Under the pieces are notes generated by a model that did no database searches, was not told the DNA's origin, and worked only from the letters and a program-made list of their open reading frames with translations. The position numbers were made by a program, and so were the translations under genes. A stretch of DNA of 64,000 bases, from NCBI GenBank assembly GCA_944326365.1, contig CALVDR010000003.1:86576-150575 (forward strand), written 5' to 3'. This DNA comes from an uncultured Bacteroidales bacterium (GTDB lineage: Bacteria; Bacteroidota; Bacteroidia; Bacteroidales; UBA932). This document shows positions 8,471-17,111 of this stretch, piece after piece (the stretch's first letter is position 1; every line of letters begins with the position of its first letter).

Positions 8471-8516
8471 TTGTCATCTCGACCGGAGGTCCTGCGGACC
8501 GGAGTGGAGAGATCTG
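8471..8516. repeat. Palindromic GC-rich hairpin sequence
   Basis: GTCATCTCGACCGG and CCGGAGTGGAGAGATCT flank a perfect small hairpin GGTCC-tgc-GGACC. Together they form an extended imperfect palindrome right after copy A of the large repeat and just beyond the end of the next minus-strand gene. It may act as a terminator for that gene. No other copy is seen in the window. Confidence 0.5.
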
Positions 8517-8520
8517 TAAA

Positions 8521-8967
8521 TTATTTTATAAGATTTTCTACCTTGCTCAGAGGATATTCATAGTACGGTGTACAAGGCTCGTAACGGTATGGAATATACT
8601 CATAAAGGCGGCAATAAGCCTTGTCGGTCTTCCTGCTGTAAAATATATCCACGCGGAGACCGTTGCCCTTGTTCTCTTCTGCCAGATCTATTTCAGATGG
8701 GTTTGCAGCAAGCGCCGCAGCTGTAGCATCCCTTTTGCTCTGGGCGAAATAGATTTCTTTCTTTTTGTAAGTTTCCTTCGTCCCGTCGAGTTTATAGCAG
8801 GTTCTCAATACGAGAAGGAGGATAAGTCCGGCAAATATCATGAAGAAGCCGAGAATATTGACAGACTGTGATGTAGGCATGGCTACCAGAATGGCTCCGA
8901 AAACCACGAGTATAAGCGAAATGATGATATCTTGTGCAGAACGTCCTCTGCTGAATTCTTTTTCCAT
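8521..8967 (-). CDS. Small inner-membrane protein of unknown function
   Basis: 148 residues from ATG 8967 (MEKEFSRGRSAQDII). Upstream in-frame codons are unlikely to be used because the sequence there is not protein-like. Two membrane helices are clear (about residues 12-30, IIISLILVVFGAILVAM, and 37-54, ILGFFMIFAGLILLLVL). A cytoplasmic or periplasmic C-terminal domain of about 90 residues follows, with VDIFYSRKTDKAYCRLYEYIPYR. The tail is rich in tyrosine and proline. I do not recognise the family. It stands alone between repeats. Confidence 0.65.
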   Translation of the reverse strand: MEKEFSRGRSAQDIIISLILVVFGAILVAMPTSQSVNILGFFMIFAGLILLLVLRTCYKLDGTKETYKKKEIYFAQSKRDATAAALAANPSEIDLAEENKGNGLRVDIFYSRKTDKAYCRLYEYIPYRYEPCTPYYEYPLSKVENLIK

Positions 8968-9158
8968 AATTGTAATATTTTGAATTTCAAGCCAGTCCCA
9001 TGTAAAATTTCCGTGATTCCGGCGGACTGGCTCCATCACATGTCCGGAATCCCGTTTTATCTGTACCACCGGTAACAGGTGGCGGCAATTTTGCCTGCAA
9101 TGGTTGATATGGGAAGTTCAGTTCGCCAAGGGGAACTTTCAGATAATCCCTGAAACGG

Positions 9159-9611
9159 CTAAACGATCAGGATGCGGAGCAGATGTATCCGTTCGGAATT
9201 GGATGACATGCCCCGGTCGAGAATGTTTACGTTATGTTGCAGAAAGTAGTATTTCTCTGGAAATGAATGAGTTATTCCGCCTTCGCATTGCAATTTGAAG
9301 CTGGGGGAGTGCTGCCTTTTGGATGAAGCCTGATTGTAGCCCGGGACACCGGTACCGGTATTTCTGAAGACGAGAACCTGACGGTTGTCGGATGCATTCA
9401 AGTGTTCGGCAGTACCTTTTAGGGCGTTATAAGCAAAGAGACCTTCCAAGTCGCTGTCTTTAAGGATGTTTACGCATCCTTTGCGTCCTGTGTCTGAAGA
9501 AATTCCCGATTCCGTAAAATCCGGCATCTCCGCAACGGAAATCGTCAGCGCGGAATAAACGGCTGCAGCCGCAGCTAAAGCCAGAATAATCGTATAAAAT
9601 AATTTCTTCAT
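9159..9611 (-). CDS. Small secreted or membrane-anchored hypothetical protein
   Basis: 150 residues from ATG 9611 (MKKLFYTIILALAAAAAVYS), which gives an N-terminal signal or anchor helix. The remainder is soluble with two cysteines (GRKGCVNILKDSDLEG and KLQCEGG) and ends HLLRILIV. The arrangement resembles the short exported peptides with Ala-rich leaders that are common in Bacteroidales, but no NVEALA-type motif is present, so I give no family. The tail may not be conserved and the gene could be decaying. Confidence 0.5.
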   Translation of the reverse strand: MKKLFYTIILALAAAAAVYSALTISVAEMPDFTESGISSDTGRKGCVNILKDSDLEGLFAYNALKGTAEHLNASDNRQVLVFRNTGTGVPGYNQASSKRQHSPSFKLQCEGGITHSFPEKYYFLQHNVNILDRGMSSNSERIHLLRILIV

Positions 9612-10097
9612 AATCGGACGCGCAAATATAGCAAGTATTTTCGAATCCTCTTGAATTTTCACGATGAAACTTCGGTGTAAGATAAGTTAGACAGAATAGT
9701 TAATAAGTTAAAATTTTTGTCATACAATTTATATTATGTTAAGTAGCGCCTGTAAAAACACTGCAACCGCCTACTACAGATTATTTGCTGTTACCCGTGT
9801 AGTTTTTTATTATAATGAACTTGGAGGCAAGATTTTTTGCCGCGGCTTTTTTTCTGCCGCGAAAAAAATACTTGCCTCCATGCACTTTATCACCCTCTGT
9901 CACCCGCGTAGTTTTTTATTACAATAAAATCAGGGAGAATTTATTTTCGGACCTGTTTTTCTGGTTATAAAATTTGCTGTCACCCGCGTAGTTTTTTATT
10001 ATAATGAACTTGGAGGCAAGATTTTTTGCAGCGGCTTTTTTTTCTGCCGCGAAAAAAATACTTGCCTCCAAAATTAAGATAACAGAAAAATAAAAAA
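9612..10097. repeat. Long direct repeats with nested inverted repeats, no gene
   Basis: Two near-identical units of about 97 bases lie at 9784-9880 and 9973-10070. Each begins TTTGCTGTYACCCGYGTAG, runs through TTTTTTATTATAATGAAC, and ends in a nested hairpin. The outer arms are TGGAGGCAAG/CTTGCCTCCA and the inner arms are GCGGC/GCCGC, with runs of T and A between. A third copy of only the first part lies at 9893-9927. An inverted trace of the GTAGTTTTTTAT box sits at 10091-10103 and includes the stop codon of the acyltransferase gene. The short open frames here are translations of the repeat and are not genes. Confidence 0.75.
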
Positions 10098-11282
10098 CTA
10101 CCGTCCCCATTGGAGTTTCCACCCCGGCAGCTCCATTTTCTCTGCCAGCAACTCCTTCGAGAGCACAGGATTCGAATATATCTTCAGGAATATCTCACGC
10201 AGATCGGCGCGGTTCAAGGATTTTTCCACTGTATCAAGCTGATGCTCCATGTAAGAAACAAAAGCCTCGGAATCATCCGGTGTATAATGTTCGCTGTACT
10301 TGAATCCCTGATTCAGAAGATCATATGCGATGTAATTCGTTTTCCACAGCCTGTATCCCTCGATGACACGCAGGTCTACTGCATGACGTATCCATTGGTA
10401 ACGGTCATTCTTGTCGCACTTCGATGCGGCATCGATCTCCTCGGATGTGAGCGGCAGCCCGATATTCAGATGAATATTCCCCTTCTGCTGCTTGATGCCT
10501 GTCAAAATGCTGTTCAGATCCTCACCAGGCGCCTTCACATACTTCTGTGTCCGTGAAATCAGCAGTTCACGCGCTTTCAGTACATCGCAAGGTTCGTATT
10601 CGTATGAAATGCTCAGCGGTATGATGTTCAGCTCCTCGAAATTCCGTTTGAAATCCGCTGTGCCGCTCATGTCGAGCATTTTCAGCAGGCCCTGCTCCGT
10701 GATATCCTCCCCGTCTTTGGTCCTCCCCTGTCTCTGCGCCAGCCAGATGGAGCTTTTCTGTTCCGTGATATTCAGACGTATATATTTCGAAAGCAGCTGA
10801 GAAGACAGGTAGAGTTCCCGGGCTGAAATGCCCCTCACTACCTTGATCATCCTGTTCGAACGTATCAGATATTCTATGAACTTGTTCGTGATCAGATTGT
10901 CTCCCACAGCTATTTCCGTGAGCGGAATCCCGTTCCTGTACAGCACCAGTTGGGTGATGGCAGGGTCCAGTATGATATCCCTGTGGTTTGACAATGCCAG
11001 GAATTTTTTCCCGCCGTCGATATTGGCAATGCCGTCATAAGAAAAATTGTGGGCGGTATGCTCAAGCACCCATTCAATCACCTTCGACATCACCATCACC
11101 TGGAAATCATCTATGCTCTTCACCTGTTTCAGGATATTCTGCAGATAATCAGGAGCTTCCTCAGGGAAGAAATACTGTGAGACTTCCTGAAGGACAGGAT
11201 TCTCGGCTACTATATTCAGCGCCTTCACCGCTTCTTCGTCGGTATACGGGCTGATGCTTTCAAATTCGGACAAATCTATCAT
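10098..11282 (-). CDS. Glycerolipid acyltransferase (PlsC/GPAT-like)
   Basis: 394-residue acyltransferase of the glycerol-3-phosphate / 1-acylglycerol-3-phosphate type, expected to transfer acyl groups in phospholipid or related lipid synthesis at the inner membrane. The catalytic block is LALSNHRDIILDPA (about residues 96-109), in which the usual NHxxxxD spacing appears as NHRDIILD. A later substrate block is WLAQRQGRTKDG (about residues 182-193). There is no obvious transmembrane segment. The start at 11282 is an ATG, 85 bases downstream of queA on the same strand. The stop codon lies in the GTAG box of the neighbouring repeat array. The true acceptor lipid is unknown. Confidence 0.8.
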   Translation of the reverse strand: MIDLSEFESISPYTDEEAVKALNIVAENPVLQEVSQYFFPEEAPDYLQNILKQVKSIDDFQVMVMSKVIEWVLEHTAHNFSYDGIANIDGGKKFLALSNHRDIILDPAITQLVLYRNGIPLTEIAVGDNLITNKFIEYLIRSNRMIKVVRGISARELYLSSQLLSKYIRLNITEQKSSIWLAQRQGRTKDGEDITEQGLLKMLDMSGTADFKRNFEELNIIPLSISYEYEPCDVLKARELLISRTQKYVKAPGEDLNSILTGIKQQKGNIHLNIGLPLTSEEIDAASKCDKNDRYQWIRHAVDLRVIEGYRLWKTNYIAYDLLNQGFKYSEHYTPDDSEAFVSYMEHQLDTVEKSLNRADLREIFLKIYSNPVLSKELLAEKMELPGWKLQWGR

Positions 11283-11367
11283 AATATTTTTATCGGATGT
11301 GTAATTGATACAAAGTTAATATTAAAAATGATATTTCCGCAGCGACAGCAGTCATTTGCAAGGCACG

Positions 11368-12576
11368 CTAATCCCGGAACAGGATCGAACTGTCGCCGTA
11401 GCTGAGGAAACGGAAGTCATGAGAGAGAGCGAAATCATAGATTTTTCTCCAGTCTCCATGCACGAAAGCTGAAATCAGAAGCAGAAGCGTACTCTGAGGC
11501 TGATGGAAATTGGTCACCAGAACATCCACTATCCTGAACCGGAATCCAGGCACTATTATGATCCTGGTGCCGACTTTCAGCTCGTCCAGCCCATTCGCAT
11601 CCAGATAATCCGTTATCGCCGTCAGAGCATCCTTTGTCGAATAAGTGTACTCTCTCTCGTAAGGTACCCATTGGCCGACATCCTCCGGACTCCCGTTTTC
11701 AATACAGCTGACTCCTATATAATATAATGACTCCAGAGTCCGCACTGATGTGGTGCCTACGGCAACCACCTTGCGGCCGCCTGCGGCAATCTCCCTGATG
11801 AGCGATTTCCTGACCACAAAAGGCTCGCGATGCATCCTGTGCCCGGCAATTACTTCTGATTTCACGGGCAGGAAAGTCCCGGCTCCGACGTGAAGGCAGA
11901 CAGTCTCCATATCCACACCTTTTGCCTTGATGGCATCCAGCTCTGTCTGCGTGAAATGCAGTCCTGCGGTAGGGGCCGCTACGGAACCTCTGTATCTGGC
12001 ATAAAGCGTCTGGTATCTCTCGGTATCGATGGCTTCGGAATCCCTGTTCAGGTACGGAGGTATGGGTACGCTGCCGCAGATTTCCAGCACCCGGGAAAAC
12101 GGCTGACCCCCGCTCCATGAAAACTCTACCACGGATGTTTCTCCATCGCGTTCCACCAGAGATGCCTTGAGGTCCAAAGCAGAAACCTCCGGATTCTTTT
12201 CCGGATTGTAAAGTTCAAGTATATCGGATTTCCATCGCTTGACGTTTCCTACGATGCATTTCCATCTGCAGCAGGATGTTTCGGCGAAAATAAGGTTGTA
12301 TTCCGCAGGCAGGACCGGCTCAAGACAGAATATTTCTATATGAGCACCCGTCTCCCTCTGGAAATGCAGACGGGCCGGGACGACTTTCGTATCGTTGAAC
12401 ACCATGATGGAGTCCTCCGGTACAAGTTCCGGGATTTCCTTGAAAACATGCGAAGAGACTTCTCCGTGTGAATATTCGAGCAGTTTCGACATATCCCTCT
12501 GCGCCAGCGGATATTTTGCTATCCTGTCATCAGGGAGCTCGTAATCAAATTCAGAAATTTTGATTTCAGGTATCAT
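11368..12576 (-). CDS. queA: S-adenosylmethionine:tRNA ribosyltransferase-isomerase
   Basis: Makes epoxyqueuosine in tRNA by transferring the ribosyl part of SAM onto 7-aminomethyl-7-deazaguanine. The N-terminus FDYELPDDRIAKYPLAQRD, then SIMVFNDTKVVPARL, and the central PTAGLHFTQTELDAI with HVGAGTFLPV are family signatures. The C-terminal part ends with VTNFHQPQSTLLLLISAF. The length of 402 residues is slightly above the usual 340-360, caused by an insert in residues 85-140. The gene reads away from the XRE/pyrD side and has an AT-rich region upstream. Confidence 0.93.
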   Translation of the reverse strand: MIPEIKISEFDYELPDDRIAKYPLAQRDMSKLLEYSHGEVSSHVFKEIPELVPEDSIMVFNDTKVVPARLHFQRETGAHIEIFCLEPVLPAEYNLIFAETSCCRWKCIVGNVKRWKSDILELYNPEKNPEVSALDLKASLVERDGETSVVEFSWSGGQPFSRVLEICGSVPIPPYLNRDSEAIDTERYQTLYARYRGSVAAPTAGLHFTQTELDAIKAKGVDMETVCLHVGAGTFLPVKSEVIAGHRMHREPFVVRKSLIREIAAGGRKVVAVGTTSVRTLESLYYIGVSCIENGSPEDVGQWVPYEREYTYSTKDALTAITDYLDANGLDELKVGTRIIIVPGFRFRIVDVLVTNFHQPQSTLLLLISAFVHGDWRKIYDFALSHDFRFLSYGDSSILFRD

Positions 12577-12993
12577 TTCATTGATTTCAGATAGTCGGAC
12601 GCGAAATTACGGAAATTTAACGAAACATCATCAAAAGACGTACAATATTACCGCTATTTACAAATGTAATTCAATATTTCAAATCATGTAAATACAAAAG
12701 TAAATGTCAATACTGCTTCGATATGTGAAAAATATAAAATTATAAATAATTTATAGAAATATAAATTATTGAATTAGCAAGAATATTAAATAATACATAT
12801 AATATTAAAACTCAGTATTTTAATATCTTTTATATAAAGTAATAATTTAATGAATACATCCAATTCCACTGTCCGGAGGACGCAAAATCAGTATTTCGGA
12901 CATATAATTTTATTATAACAGCGTATAATCAATTATTTACAACTGTTATCTACAGTAATGCATCAATGACTTATCTATACTCCCCTACCGTTG
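12577..12993. other. AT-rich intergenic region with palindromes, no gene
   Basis: About 400 bases that are far richer in A and T than the surroundings, especially 12690-12930. An operator-like TTTACAAATGTAA lies at 12657-12669. A perfect AT hairpin (ATATTAAAA/TTTTAATAT) lies at 12802-12826. TTATCTACA at about 12947-12955 differs by one base from a DnaA box. No convincing reading frame or RNA gene is present. It separates the divergent queA and XRE genes. Confidence 0.6.
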
Positions 12994-13055
12994 TTTACAT
13001 TTGTAACTTGATATATGTTTACATTTGTTATCAAAATTATTGCTACATTTGTAAA
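12994..13055. promoter_or_regulatory. Three operator-like repeats upstream of the XRE regulator
   Basis: TTTACATTTGTAA at 12994-13006, TTTACATTTGTTA at 13018-13030 and CTACATTTGTAAA at 13043-13055 are spaced 24 and 25 bases apart. They end 16 bases before the ATG of the regulator. A fourth match lies at 12657. The dyad symmetry (TTTACA..TGTAAA) and placement suggest that the regulator represses its own gene and perhaps queA. Confidence 0.7.
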
Positions 13056-13071
13056 TAAAACGTATAGAAAA

Positions 13072-13554
13072 ATGAATCGTCGTCTTTTGCAGTTTCTGGC
13101 TGCCGAGAACATATCCCAGGCCGCTTTCGCCGACAAGATACACGTAGCCAGGGCTAGTGTGTCGCACATCCTGAAAGGGAGGAACAAGCCTGGCTATGAT
13201 TTTTTCGAGGGTGTTACCAGAAACTACCCTTCCCTTAATCTGGAGTGGCTCCTGACCGGAAAAGGCAAGATGTACAGGTTCGATGAGTCAAAGCCCTCCG
13301 ATGATCTGCCAACCTTCCGGGAATCGCCTGCAGGTACGGAGACCGATCTTTTTTCGGCTGCACGCGATTCTCGGGAAGCCCATGGGGAAGGCCATGTCCG
13401 CATGGACAGCACTGATATCATCCCTGAAGAGTTTTCAGAAGTCCCTTCTCCGGAGGACGATGCGGATGAAAAGCCTTCAGAGCCCGTGCAGAGGAAGGCT
13501 GTCAGGATCACCGTTTTCTATGACAACGGTACCTTCGAAGAATTTTCGCGATGA
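13072..13554 (+). CDS. XRE-family helix-turn-helix transcriptional regulator
   Basis: 160 residues from ATG 13072. The N-terminal part is a Cro/CI-type helix-turn-helix: LLQFLAAENISQAAFADKIH, then VARASVSHILKGRNKPGYDFF (residues about 6-47). It is followed by LNLEWLLTGKGKMYR, typical of Bacteroidota members of this family. The middle is acidic and probably disordered (residues 75-140). The C-terminus AVRITVFYDNGTFEEF is a short beta motif common to these regulators. The operator array lies directly upstream. No phage genes are nearby, so this appears to be a chromosomal regulator. Its regulon is unknown. Confidence 0.85.
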   Translation: MNRRLLQFLAAENISQAAFADKIHVARASVSHILKGRNKPGYDFFEGVTRNYPSLNLEWLLTGKGKMYRFDESKPSDDLPTFRESPAGTETDLFSAARDSREAHGEGHVRMDSTDIIPEEFSEVPSPEDDADEKPSEPVQRKAVRITVFYDNGTFEEFSR

Positions 13555-13572
13555 AAAAAGGGGCTTTTTGCG

Positions 13573-13600
13573 TATCTTTGTGCGATAATTACCGGTAATT
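13573..13600 (+). promoter_or_regulatory. pyrD -7 box and palindrome at the translation start
   Basis: TATCTTTG at 13573-13580 is a -7 box. A perfect 14-bp palindrome AATTACCGGTAATT (13587-13600) fills the whole predicted leader and touches the pyrD ATG. It leaves no room for a separate ribosome-binding site, so it may be an operator or a translational control hairpin. Confidence 0.55.
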
Positions 13601-14671
13601 ATGTATAAGCATATCATACGTCCGCTGCTGTTCAGTCTGAATCCAGAGACAGCGCATAATCTGACTTTTACGGCCCTCAGGTGTCTGAGATATGTTCCGT
13701 TTGCGAAGCCATTGGCCAGGATGGCCTTCAGAAAGGATGATCCGGCTCTGGAGAGGGAGGTTTTCGGTCTGAAATTCAGGAATCCGGTCGGTCTGGCCGG
13801 CGGTCTTGACAAGAACGGAGAATTTTACAATGACCTGGCGAATTTCGGTTTCGGATTTGTGGAAATAGGGTCGCTGACGCCTGAACCGCAGCCTGGCAAT
13901 CCCAAGCCGAGGCTCTTCCGTGTGGTGAAGGACAGGGCTATAATAAACAGGATGGGAATCAACAACAAAGGCGTAAAATATGCTGTCGGACAGCTCAAAC
14001 GCCACCACCCTGAAGTGCTGGTGGCAGGAAACATCTCCAAGAATACAAACAGCATAAATGAAGATGCGTCCAAGGATTATGAGACAGCCTTTGCCATGCT
14101 TTATGACTTCGTGGACATGTTCGTGGTGAATATTTCGTGCCCGAACGTGAGCGGTCTTTCGGATCTGCAGGACGTGTCATTCCTGTCCGATATAGTGGAC
14201 AAGCTGCTGAATCTCAGAATGTATTTCGACGAGTACCGTCCGATTCTCATCAAGGTCTCCCCTGACATTTCGCATCAGCAACTCGATGAGATCATCGACT
14301 ATGCCCTGATGTCAGGCGTGGACGGAGTCGTGGCCGGGAACACTACCAGATCCCGGGACGGTCTGACGCTGCCGCAGGAGAAGATAGACGAGATAGGGAA
14401 CGGAGGCATGTCGGGAGCCCCTCTTTTCGCCAAGAGCCTTTCTCTGGTAAAGTATATCAGTGAAAAGTCGAAAGGCAAGCTTCCTATCATAGGAGTCGGA
14501 GGGATCATGTCGGGCGAACAGGCACAGCAGATGCTCGATGCCGGGGCGTCGCTGGTCGAGATCTACAGCGGTTTCATCTATGAAGGTCCGTCGCTGGTCA
14601 GGAGGATAAACAAATACATCCTCGACCATCAGGCAAAACGGCAGCATTCATCAGGAGACAGCAGGATATGA
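13601..14671 (+). CDS. pyrD: Dihydroorotate dehydrogenase (quinone), class 2
   Basis: Fourth step of pyrimidine synthesis: oxidises dihydroorotate to orotate with FMN and passes electrons to quinone at the membrane. The N-terminal helices (MYKHIIRPLLFSLNPETAHN) are the membrane-binding extension that marks class 2. Other signatures are NPVGLAGGLDKNGE, the PEPQPGNPKPRLFR loop, INRMGINNKG, NISCPNVSG with the catalytic serine, and the FMN phosphate site IIGVGGIMSGEQAQ. The length of 356 residues is normal. It overlaps cinA by four bases (ATGA), so the two are co-translated. Confidence 0.95.
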   Translation: MYKHIIRPLLFSLNPETAHNLTFTALRCLRYVPFAKPLARMAFRKDDPALEREVFGLKFRNPVGLAGGLDKNGEFYNDLANFGFGFVEIGSLTPEPQPGNPKPRLFRVVKDRAIINRMGINNKGVKYAVGQLKRHHPEVLVAGNISKNTNSINEDASKDYETAFAMLYDFVDMFVVNISCPNVSGLSDLQDVSFLSDIVDKLLNLRMYFDEYRPILIKVSPDISHQQLDEIIDYALMSGVDGVVAGNTTRSRDGLTLPQEKIDEIGNGGMSGAPLFAKSLSLVKYISEKSKGKLPIIGVGGIMSGEQAQQMLDAGASLVEIYSGFIYEGPSLVRRINKYILDHQAKRQHSSGDSRI

Positions 14672-15936
14672 CCACGGCAGGCATTTGCACTATCGGTGAC
14701 GAGATATTGATCGGACAGATCACGGACACCAACTCAGCTATGATATCCAGGGAACTCGGCAAGGCCGGGATACGTGTGACTGAAATGATTTCAATCGGGG
14801 ATATCAGGCAGGATATAGCCGCGGCGGCAGAGACACTGCTTCGCAAAAACGACATCCTGATAGTGACAGGAGGCCTGGGACCTACGAAGGATGATGTCAC
14901 CAAAAGCGTGATTTACGAATTGTCCGGAAGCTCGTCCTACGTGACCGACAGCAGGCAGCTGGAGATCATCCACCGCATATTGTCTTCCCGCGGACTTGAT
15001 GTCATGGATATAAACAGGCGGCAGGCAGACGTGCCGGACAAATGCGAGGTGATCCCGAACAGACTGGGGACTGCTCCGGTGATGGTGGCCAGGTTTCCTG
15101 CCGGAAGATTCGGACACGAAGCCGCCATGTATTCCCTCCCTGGAGTGCCATTCGAAGCTGCCGGAGCGATGCCGGATATCGTGGCGGATATCAGGAAACA
15201 TTTCAGACTCTCCGAAATACATCACAAGACCATAATGACATACGGGATAGCGGAATCCGCGCTGGCTGAAAAGATATCCGCCTGGGAAGAGGCCCTGCCA
15301 TCGTCAGTCCGCCTTGCATATCTCCCGGACCCGCTGAAAGGCGTATCCTTGCGCATGTCTGTCTATGGTCAGGATGAAGACGCAGCGTCTCTGTTTGCCG
15401 CCGAAACAGCCAGACTCAGGGACATATTGGGAGACGCCATTTATGCTGAGGAAGAGAAAACCTTGCCGGAAGTTCTGGGAGATATTCTGCGCAGCAGCGG
15501 GAAGACTATCAGCACGGCTGAATCATGTACCGGAGGCATGGTCGCGTCTCTGATAGCCTCCGTTCCCGGGGCCTCGGATTATTTTCTGGGCTCCGTAGTT
15601 TCTTATTCGTATAGCGTGAAGGAAAAGGCGCTCGGTGTACCCCGTGAAATCATAGACCGGTTCGGGGCTGTAAGTCCTGAATGCGCAGCAGCTATGGCAG
15701 ACGGAGTCCGCAAGCTGACCGGGTCCGATTTCGCTGTAGCCACTACCGGGAATGCGGGCCCTTCCGCTTCGGAAGACAAGGAACTGGGGCTTGTGTGGGT
15801 CGGTGTCAGTTCGGCAAAGGGTTCGAAGACGATGGATTTCCACTACCGCAATGACAGGAAACGGAACATGGAACGTTTTTCCGCGTCAGCATTGGACGCA
15901 GTCCGGAAATTCATACTTCAGCAGTCAAACATTTGA
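14668..15936 (+). CDS. cinA: CinA-like nicotinamide-nucleotide amidohydrolase
   Basis: 422-residue CinA-type protein. The N-terminal molybdopterin-binding-like domain (TAGICTIGDEILIGQITDTN and IVTGGLGPTKDD) hydrolyses ADP-ribose-like substrates in characterised members. The C-terminal PncC domain (about residues 260-420, TAESCTGGMVASLIASVPGA) deamidates nicotinamide mononucleotide, recycling NAD. TTGNAGPSASEDKELGLVWV is a typical C-terminal signature. It starts inside the end of pyrD. A symmetric terminator follows. Confidence 0.92.
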   Translation: MTTAGICTIGDEILIGQITDTNSAMISRELGKAGIRVTEMISIGDIRQDIAAAAETLLRKNDILIVTGGLGPTKDDVTKSVIYELSGSSSYVTDSRQLEIIHRILSSRGLDVMDINRRQADVPDKCEVIPNRLGTAPVMVARFPAGRFGHEAAMYSLPGVPFEAAGAMPDIVADIRKHFRLSEIHHKTIMTYGIAESALAEKISAWEEALPSSVRLAYLPDPLKGVSLRMSVYGQDEDAASLFAAETARLRDILGDAIYAEEEKTLPEVLGDILRSSGKTISTAESCTGGMVASLIASVPGASDYFLGSVVSYSYSVKEKALGVPREIIDRFGAVSPECAAAMADGVRKLTGSDFAVATTGNAGPSASEDKELGLVWVGVSSAKGSKTMDFHYRNDRKRNMERFSASALDAVRKFILQQSNI

Positions 15937-15947
15937 ATATCATAAAA

Positions 15948-15986
15948 TATAACAAAAATGTTTGTTGTGATAACATTTTTGTTATA
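15948..15986. terminator. Perfect 15-bp inverted repeat, bidirectional terminator
   Basis: TATAACAAAAATGTT and AACATTTTTGTTATA form perfect arms around a 9-base loop between the convergent cinA and dipeptidase genes. The AT-rich stem lacks the usual GC core, so it could also be a protein-binding site, but its position favours termination from both sides. Confidence 0.6.
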
Positions 15987-16036
15987 TCAGTTTGCCCCCC
16001 TCATGGACGCGTGAATCCGGGAATATTGCCGTCAGG

Positions 16037-17098
16037 CTATAACAGTTTCAGGAAATTGCCTCCGGCAATCTTTTCAATGTCTGTATCACTATAGCCGCGG
16101 CTGGCGAGTTCATCGAGAATAAGGCTGAAATGCGATATGTCCTCCATCCCTGACGGTGTGACGGGAATTCCGTCAAAGTCGGAACCGAGACCTACGTGGT
16201 CAGCTCCCACCAGAGAAACGACATGGTCGATGTGATCGGCTATCAGCTTGTATGAAGGCCTGTCCATGGCTGCAAGTTCATCTTCAACTGCGTACCATGC
16301 AGCCCTTTTCGCGGGGTCCGACGGGTCTCCGATGAATTCGGCTTCGACAGCTTCGCCTCTGGCTTCGATACCTGATGCAGACAGTCTGGCTGCAAATCCG
16401 TCGTCAAGGAATACCGGATAGAAATTTATCTGGATCACTCCCCCTTTTTCTGCCATGGACCGGATCATGTCATCCGTCAAGTTGCGCTTGTGGCCTGCCA
16501 GAGCCCTGCAGCATGAATGCGTGGCTACGACCGGTTTTTCTGAGAATTTGAGGACATCGTAAAAGGCTGCATCGGATATGTGCGAGACGTCTATGAGCAT
16601 ATCAAGCCGGTTCATCTCGGCTACGACTTCCCTGCCGAACGGGCTAAGGCCTCCCCATCTCGGCTGTGACGGTGCACAGGAGTCGCATATTTCATTGTGT
16701 GCGGAATGGGACAGGGTCATGTAGCGGATCCCCATCCGGCGGAACAGGCGCAGCAGCGGCAGCGATTTCTGTATTGCAGAGCCGTTTTCAAGCCCGAGAA
16801 AGACAGAGGTCAGGCCTTTTGCCTTGGCGGCAAGGGCTTCTTCCCTGGAAGTCACGATAGCAGCCTGTCCGGGCGCCGAATCCACAGCGTCATACACGTC
16901 GGCAAGCAGTTCCATCGCATATGACGTGGCTTCTGAAGGCCCGAGTGCGGGAGGAATATACAGCGCGAAAAAAGCCCCGTCCACTCCCCCTTTCTTCATT
17001 TTCGGGAAATCGACATGTCCATGGCTGTTCCAGACTCCGATGTTCCGCAGCCTGTGTATCTGCGACGGGGTGTCACAATGCGAATCGAGTACGAACAT
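16037..17098 (-). CDS. Membrane dipeptidase (peptidase family M19)
   Basis: 353-residue zinc dipeptidase of the renal dipeptidase family, which cleaves dipeptides including D-amino-acid forms. Metal and active-site motifs are visible: DSHCDTPSQI near the N-terminus, ENGSAIQ, YMTLSHSAHNEICDS, DMLIDVSHISDAAF, PVVATHSCCRAL and HVGLGSDFDGIP. There is no signal peptide, so unlike many relatives this protein should be cytoplasmic. The gene begins 13 bases after the rlmB stop and is the last gene of the valS-side run. Confidence 0.9.
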   Translation of the reverse strand: MFVLDSHCDTPSQIHRLRNIGVWNSHGHVDFPKMKKGGVDGAFFALYIPPALGPSEATSYAMELLADVYDAVDSAPGQAAIVTSREEALAAKAKGLTSVFLGLENGSAIQKSLPLLRLFRRMGIRYMTLSHSAHNEICDSCAPSQPRWGGLSPFGREVVAEMNRLDMLIDVSHISDAAFYDVLKFSEKPVVATHSCCRALAGHKRNLTDDMIRSMAEKGGVIQINFYPVFLDDGFAARLSASGIEARGEAVEAEFIGDPSDPAKRAAWYAVEDELAAMDRPSYKLIADHIDHVVSLVGADHVGLGSDFDGIPVTPSGMEDISHFSLILDELASRGYSDTDIEKIAGGNFLKLL

Positions 17099-17111
17099 TT
17101 TATCCGGCGGA

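Noticed and set aside
9736..10122. Two small frames of 63 and 67 codons on opposite strands
   Set aside because: Both are translations of the repeated units at 9784 and 9973, and their shared peptides simply mirror the DNA repeat.
12690..12960. Replication origin
   Set aside because: Only AT-richness and imperfect DnaA-box-like words support it. No dnaA, dnaN or partition genes are near, so I did not annotate it.
12975..13187. Small minus-strand frames over the XRE start
   Set aside because: They cross the operator repeats and the helix-turn-helix coding region and have no ribosome-binding site.
13072..13554. Phage repressor of an integrated prophage
   Set aside because: No phage structural, integrase or lysis genes are present; the neighbours are housekeeping genes.
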